Shown here: positions 4,399 through 9,100 of the stretch, piece by piece
Layout of the letters: each line of letters opens with the position of its first letter
How positions within the stretch are numbered: the stretch's first letter is position 1
NCBI GenBank assembly: GCA_030607835.1
Contig: JAUWJE010000056.1
Span: forward strand, 1 to 9,100
Origin: Candidatus Fermentibacterota bacterium
GTDB lineage: Bacteria > Fermentibacterota > Fermentibacteria > Fermentibacterales > JCC-6
Reading direction: 5' to 3'
DNA: 9,100 nucleotides
The notes under the pieces: generated by a model
The model's database searches: none
What the model saw: the letters and a program-made list of their open reading frames with translations, nothing else
What the model was told of the DNA's origin: nothing
Program-made: the position numbers and the translations under genes

Positions 4399-7300
4399 CT
4401 ATATATCAAAATCGGTTTCGTCAATATCAAGTTCTTCCATATCGTCAAGCACTACCGGTTCAGGCAGGGAGTCACCATCAGGAAGAGTGAGTTTAACATT
4501 TCTATACCTTTTTATACCTGTTCCAGCAGGAATCAGATGTCCAACAATTACATTCTCCTTCAATCCGCGAAGGTAGTCTATCTTTCCTGCGGTAGCAGCA
4601 TCTGCAAGAACACTGTTTGTTTCCTGGAAGGAAGCTGCTGAAAGGAAACTGTCTGTTGCCAGGGATGCTTTCGTGATTCCAAGCAGAAGAACGGCTGATG
4701 TCGCAGGTTTTGCTCCCTCTGCCATCATTCTCCTGTTCTCTCTCTGCAGAACAAGCCTGTCAATCTGTGCTCCCTCAAGGAATGTGGTATCGCCGGGATC
4801 GTCAATCCTGGCTTTTGCAAGCATCTGCCTTACAACAATACTGATGTGCTTATCGTTTATCTTAACACCCTGCAGGCGATATACTTCCTGAATCTCATTC
4901 AGTAGATACCTTTCCGCTGCCTCTGTTCCCATGATTCTTAATATATCATGAGGTGAGAGAGGTCCTTCAGTAAGACGATCTCCCGCCTTAACTCTGTCTC
5001 CTTCGCGAACTCTGATATGTACAGAAGCCTGTATTTTCACGGCGGATTCCTGACCCTGATCAGCCCTGATTGTTACGGTTCTGATCCCGGCCTTGATAGG
5101 ACTAAGAGAAACTACACCATCGATCTCAGCGATGCTTGCGGCATCTTTGGGTATCCGGGCTTCGAAGAGCTCATCCACTCTTGGAAGTCCTCCAGTGATA
5201 TCACGCTGTTGACCGAGTTTTCGCTCAATCCTGGCGATATGAACACCAAGCCTTATAAGGCTTCCATCATGAACTCGAAGGTGTGCTCCGCTGGGAATCG
5301 GGTATTTGCCTTTTACGGATTCACTGATAAACTGCTCCACCGGATCCTTATCGCTCTTCACTCGGCCATGTTGAGAGATATGACTCCTGGTTCCTCTGGA
5401 AGTGAAGTCGGAAACTACCATCATGTTACTATCAGTTATGATGTCCTGAAGGCATTTGACCAGTTGTCTGGTTCCCTGATGCCCTCTGTCCAGCGAATGA
5501 ATTATGATGATAAACGGTTCTTTCTGACTGAGATCGGCAAGCACCTCGGCGAATTTTTCCTCAAGAAGATCGTTTTTCCGTTTCGTCGCATCCTCAAGCG
5601 CTGCAGCGGCTTTCTTCAGGGCGTTGATTTCCTTCCTGGCTTTCTTTCCAAGAATTTTCTCAATCTCACCGGCAGCGATTATGAATGCAGCATACTTGCC
5701 AGTACCAACCTTCCTGCAATCAACTGAAATGAGTGGAATATCCTGATCCTTCATTCGGTCGATGAATCCCTCTACAAGGGTTTCAGTTCGGTACGAACTC
5801 ACTTCATGATAAGTGTAGATAATACGTCCGGAGCCCTCTTTCATCTCCTTGACAAGTTCTCCAAGTGTGAAAAGTTCTTCTTCCCGACGTCTTGGACGAC
5901 CACTGAGAACAACCATCTGTTCAGGAAGTATGAAAATATGGGGATGAAGAGTTTTGCTTCTGTCCTCCACAATAACCATCTGTTTTCTCTGCTCACTGTC
6001 GATATCTTCCTTGAGAGTAGCATCTTCCTCGATATCAACGTAGTGAACACTACCAGCCTGTTCGGCGACAATCGGAATTATGAATGGATCGCTTCTGCAG
6101 ATAACATCATCCTTCTCAATCTTCTGACCGTCTTCAACATCCATCAGTGAGCCGACAACAATATCGTATGTGGACTGAACTTCTCCGGCTTTATCAAGGA
6201 TATCCAGCTGAGTATTGCGCGTACTGACCATTATCTTTTTACCGCTGTCGTCAGTACTCATCACAACACATGAACTTCTGAAGCTGATTACACCAGAATG
6301 TCTTGCGATTACTTCGGATGCTCTCGTTTCTCTTCCGGCAACACCACCGGTATGGAATGTACGAAGGGTAAGCTGTGTTCCAGGCTCTCCAATGCTCTGC
6401 GCGGCAATCACACCAACTGCCTCACCGATTGTAACCATTCTGTTTCTGGAAAGGTCCCAGCCGTAGCATTTAGCACATAAACCCCTGGGCGCTTCGCAGG
6501 CCAGAACGCTTCTGATCCTGACAGACTCAACTCCCAGCTTATCTATTTCGGAAGCAAGTTCAACTGTGATTTCCTGACCCGCTTGACATACAACATCATC
6601 GGTTCCGGGCTGATAGATTGTCTCAGCAGCAACCCGTCCCAGTATTCTGTCGCGGAGAGGTTCGATGATCTCTTCCCCTTCTTTTAGTGCGGTTATGGTC
6701 CTTCCCCGGATTGTACCGCAATCCTCTGTGGTCGAAATCACATCCTGACAGACATCAACAAGCCTTCTGGTGAGGTATCCTGCGTCAGCCGTCTTAAGAG
6801 CGGTATCTGCAAGTCCCTTTCTTGATCCGTGTGTAGAGATCGAATACTCGATCACTGAGAGACCCTCCTTCAATGAAGAAATGATCGGAGTTTCGATCGT
6901 TTCTCCCAGCTCTCCCGTAAGTTTTTTCCTGGGTTTAGCCATCAGACCTCTCATGCCTGAAAGCTGTTTCATCTGGTCAACACTGCCACGAGCACCGGAA
7001 TTGGCCATCATGTACACGGGATTGAAACCGTGATTATCATGCCTGAGTCCTTCCATCATGGCGTCTTTCACCTGTTCAGTGGCTTTTGACCAGTTGTCGA
7101 TAACTCTGTTGTATCGCTCAGCTTCCGTCAGTTCCCCGCGTCTTGAACTCTTCTCTATTTCTTCAACCTCATGTGTGGCTTTTTGAACTATATCTTCCTT
7201 CTCGACCGGGATAAGCAAGTCGCACATTCCAACGGTAAGACCTGAGGACGTTGCAAAATGAAATCCAATCTCCTTGAGGTTATCAAGGAATACTGCTGTT

Positions 7301-9100
7301 ACCACAGACCCGAGTTCATTGAAACATCGACCTACAAGATCAGTCAAACCTTTCTTGCTGAAAACCTTCTCATGAGGAATGCACGCATTGGACATGATAT
7401 AACCCAGCCCATCCGGTATTATCTCATTGAAGATAACCTGACCAACGGTATTGTAGTCTTTCCAGAAAGGAGGAGTTATTCGTTCGTTCTTCCCGTTTGT
7501 TTCCGTGATTTTGTTGATCCCTCTGATTTTAATCTTCGCATGGAGATCAACTTCCTTAGCGTCGTATGCTCCTCTTACTTCATCAACTGACGTGAAGATC
7601 ATACCCTCTCCAGAAGCACCCGGGAGTGGTTTTGTCAGATAATAACAGCCAATAACCATATCGTGACTCGGTGTTGTCACCGGCTCTCCACTGGCGGGTC
7701 TTAGGATATTCCTGCTGCCAAGCATGAGAATTCGGGATTCAACCTGCGCTTCGGCTGACAGTGGGACATGAACCGCCATCTGATCACCGTCGAAATCGGC
7801 GTTGAACGCGGTGCAGGCCATAGGGTGAAGCTGAATTGCTTTGCCTTCAACAAGTACGGGTTCAAATGCTTGAATTCCAAGCCTGTGAAGAGTTGGAGCA
7901 CGGTTCAGCAGGACAGGATGGTTCTCTATCACCTCTTCAAGCACTGGCCATACGATATCATCAGCCTCTTCCCATCTCTTTGTAGCTTTTTTAACGCTTT
8001 CATCGAGAAGCTCACTGATTCTGGCAACCACAAAAGGTTTAAACAGTTCAAGAGCCATTGTCTTTGGAAGACCGCACTGATCCATTTTCAGGTCAGGTCC
8101 CACGAAAATCACACTTCTGCCCGAATAATCAACCCGTTTACCGAGAAGATTCTGACGGAACCTGCCGCGCTTACCTTTCAGAAGATCGGAAAGAGACCTG
8201 AGTGGCCGCATTCCTGCGCCTTTGACCGGTTTACGCCGTGAGCTGTTATCAAGAACGGCGTCAACCGCTTCCTGGAGCATCCTCTTCTCATTACGGAGAA
8301 TGACATCCGGGGCGTGAAGGTCGAGAAGTCGCTTCAGTCTGTTGTTTCTGTTAATCACTCTGCGGTAGAGGTCGTTGAGATCACTCGAAGCAAATCTTCC
8401 TCCATCCAGAGGAACCAGTGGCCTCAAATCAGGTGGAAGTACCGGCAGAATCTTGAGGATCATCCACTCCGGCTTATTGTCATCGAGCGACAGCCTGAAG
8501 GATTCAACTTCCTTCAGACTTTTTATGTTCTTCTTCCTGCGAGAGAATGTAGTCTCGTTTGCGATGCTCGTGCGAAGAGCTGTAGCCATCTCCTCAAGAT
8601 CAAGATCAGCCAGCATAACTCCAATAGCTTCAGCACCCATACCTACTTCAAAGACATCCCCGTATTCCTCTTTCGCTTTTCTGTATTCATCGTCGGTAAG
8701 TATCATTCCCAATCTGAGGTCAGGATGGTCAGATTTTGTAACTATGTAGGATTCGTAGTAAATAACGCGTTCAAGCTTCAGGTTTGTCACATTAAGCAGT
8801 TTTGAGACTTTACGGGACTTGAAGTACCAGATATGCACCACTGGAACAGCAAGATCAATATGCCCCATTCGTTCTCTTCGAACTCTTGAATGAGTAACCT
8901 CAACACCGCATCTATCGCAGACTATTCCTTTGTTTCGAATCCTTTTGTACTTTCCGCAGCTGCATTCCCAGTCACGGACAGGTCCGAATATTCTCTCACA
9001 GAAGAGTCCCTCTGGTTCGGGTTTATAACTCCTGTAATTAATTGTTTCCGCTTGAGTTACTTCTCCATGTGACCATTTTCTGATAGTCTCAGGAGAAGCA
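4399..9100 (-). CDS. rpoC: DNA-directed RNA polymerase subunit beta' (5' end outside window)
   Basis: Beta' forms much of the RNA polymerase active-site cleft. The frame is open to the right edge; 1566 full codons are visible, and alignment to E. coli suggests only about 25 N-terminal residues are missing. The ATG at 8868 is internal (MGHIDLA), not the start. In order: N-terminal zinc-binding domain, Cys codons at 8964-8962, 8958-8956, 8919-8917 and 8910-8908; GKRVDYSGRSVI; catalytic NADFDGDQ with the three Mg-binding Asp (7780-7803); bridge helix (about 6751-6831); a second zinc site, Cys codons at 6720-6718, 6498-6496, 6477-6475 and 6468-6466; trigger loop (about 6337-6372); then SI3, DITGGLPRVDELFEAR and the C-terminal GLKENVIVGHLIPAGTG. 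The protein is about 180 residues longer than E. coli beta', chiefly because of an extra domain within SI3. It ends in an acidic tail. rpoB is expected upstream, outside the window. Confidence 0.97.
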   Translation of the reverse strand, partial: ASPETIRKWSHGEVTQAETINYRSYKPEPEGLFCERIFGPVRDWECSCGKYKRIRNKGIVCDRCGVEVTHSRVRRERMGHIDLAVPVVHIWYFKSRKVSKLLNVTNLKLERVIYYESYIVTKSDHPDLRLGMILTDDEYRKAKEEYGDVFEVGMGAEAIGVMLADLDLEEMATALRTSIANETTFSRRKKNIKSLKEVESFRLSLDDNKPEWMILKILPVLPPDLRPLVPLDGGRFASSDLNDLYRRVINRNNRLKRLLDLHAPDVILRNEKRMLQEAVDAVLDNSSRRKPVKGAGMRPLRSLSDLLKGKRGRFRQNLLGKRVDYSGRSVIFVGPDLKMDQCGLPKTMALELFKPFVVARISELLDESVKKATKRWEEADDIVWPVLEEVIENHPVLLNRAPTLHRLGIQAFEPVLVEGKAIQLHPMACTAFNADFDGDQMAVHVPLSAEAQVESRILMLGSRNILRPASGEPVTTPSHDMVIGCYYLTKPLPGASGEGMIFTSVDEVRGAYDAKEVDLHAKIKIRGINKITETNGKNERITPPFWKDYNTVGQVIFNEIIPDGLGYIMSNACIPHEKVFSKKGLTDLVGRCFNELGSVVTAVFLDNLKEIGFHFATSSGLTVGMCDLLIPVEKEDIVQKATHEVEEIEKSSRRGELTEAERYNRVIDNWSKATEQVKDAMMEGLRHDNHGFNPVYMMANSGARGSVDQMKQLSGMRGLMAKPRKKLTGELGETIETPIISSLKEGLSVIEYSISTHGSRKGLADTALKTADAGYLTRRLVDVCQDVISTTEDCGTIRGRTITALKEGEEIIEPLRDRILGRVAAETIYQPGTDDVVCQAGQEITVELASEIDKLGVESVRIRSVLACEAPRGLCAKCYGWDLSRNRMVTIGEAVGVIAAQSIGEPGTQLTLRTFHTGGVAGRETRASEVIARHSGVISFRSSCVVMSTDDSGKKIMVSTRNTQLDILDKAGEVQSTYDIVVGSLMDVEDGQKIEKDDVICRSDPFIIPIVAEQAGSVHYVDIEEDATLKEDIDSEQRKQMVIVEDRSKTLHPHIFILPEQMVVLSGRPRRREEELFTLGELVKEMKEGSGRIIYTYHEVSSYRTETLVEGFIDRMKDQDIPLISVDCRKVGTGKYAAFIIAAGEIEKILGKKARKEINALKKAAAALEDATKRKNDLLEEKFAEVLADLSQKEPFIIIIHSLDRGHQGTRQLVKCLQDIITDSNMMVVSDFTSRGTRSHISQHGRVKSDKDPVEQFISESVKGKYPIPSGAHLRVHDGSLIRLGVHIARIERKLGQQRDITGGLPRVDELFEARIPKDAASIAEIDGVVSLSPIKAGIRTVTIRADQGQESAVKIQASVHIRVREGDRVKAGDRLTEGPLSPHDILRIMGTEAAERYLLNEIQEVYRLQGVKINDKHISIVVRQMLAKARIDDPGDTTFLEGAQIDRLVLQRENRRMMAEGAKPATSAVLLLGITKASLATDSFLSAASFQETNSVLADAATAGKIDYLRGLKENVIVGHLIPAGTGIKRYRNVKLTLPDGDSLPEPVVLDDMEELDIDETDFDI
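5314..5916 (-). other. Extra alpha/beta domain of about 200 residues inside the SI3 region of beta'
   Basis: Before this segment the protein follows the SI3 sandwich-barrel pattern (VIVEDRSKTLHPHIFILPEQ); after it the pattern resumes (KGKYPIPSGAHLRVHDG, DITGGLPRV). E. coli has about 16 residues between these points; here there are about 200. The insert shows a helix (TLGELVKEMKE), a strand (RIIYTYHE, 5803-5826), a helix, a strand (IPLISVDC), a long charged helical stretch rich in Ala, Lys and Glu (5524-5646), a strand (PFIIIIHSLD, 5488-5517), a helix (QLVKCLQDII) and a strand (NMMVVSDF, 5404-5427). The frame is uninterrupted and the flanks are intact, so it is part of the protein. The exact edges are estimates. 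I do not recognise a named family; the order of strands resembles a degenerate AAA+/P-loop domain. Confidence 0.75.

Noticed and set aside
5680..5709. VGTGKY in the beta' insert as a Walker A motif
   Set aside because: The motif needs Gly four residues before GK and Ser/Thr after it; here Arg and Tyr occupy those places, and the segment follows the second strand, not the first.
5017..5727. Open frame of 236 codons on the plus strand, across the unusual part of rpoC
   Set aside because: It is antisense to an intact, conserved rpoC frame, has no recognisable domain, and reads as a reverse-complement shadow. Its overlap with the beta' insert raised interest, but the rpoC frame is uninterrupted there and joins conserved flanks.
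8314..8805. Two overlapping plus-strand open frames of 163 and 124 codons
   Set aside because: Both are antisense to the conserved N-terminal half of beta', with composition expected of a shadow and no family signature.
8866..8868. ATG at 8868 as the rpoC start
   Set aside because: The frame stays open upstream to the window edge and encodes the conserved N-terminal zinc-binding domain (CSCGKY, CDRCGVEV), so this ATG is internal.

Overview
All genes in this window lie on the minus strand and read from right to left as one block of core information-processing genes: rpoC (RNA polymerase beta', 5' end cut off by the right edge), rpsL (S12), rpsG (S7), fusA (EF-G), rpsJ (S10), rplC (L3) and the first 59 codons of rplD (L4, cut off by the left edge). 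This is the end of the rpoBC unit joined to the str genes and then the S10 genes. Gaps are short: 65, 41, 70, 21, 149 and 2 bases in transcription order. No clear intrinsic terminator with a long U tract separates the genes, so co-transcription is likely. No mobile element, tRNA, rRNA or CRISPR array is visible.

The organism is a bacterium of moderate GC content. Three features point to the Bacteroidetes/FCB side of the tree or an uncultured relative: tuf is absent between fusA and rpsJ, beta' has a longer loop before the bridge helix, and general sequence similarity (from memory) agrees. This placement is an inference. AUG is not the only start: rpsL begins with GTG and rpsJ with TTG, both with good Shine-Dalgarno sites.

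The genes act together in gene expression. Beta' forms the RNA polymerase active site; S12, S7 and S10 are 30S proteins; L3 and L4 are 50S proteins; EF-G drives translocation.

Most of this is conserved housekeeping sequence, but some parts stand out. First, beta' carries an extra domain of about 200 residues (5314-5916) inside the SI3 region next to the trigger loop. It reads as an alternating alpha/beta domain whose strand order resembles an AAA+/P-loop ATPase that has lost its Walker motifs. Second, the rpsG-fusA gap holds two mutually exclusive RNA pairings, one of which covers the fusA ribosome-binding site. Third, the rpsJ-rplC gap is unusually long and contains several hairpins, one with an attenuator-like form. 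Fourth, a perfect hairpin sits directly upstream of the rpsG ribosome-binding site, where S7 feedback control acts in E. coli.
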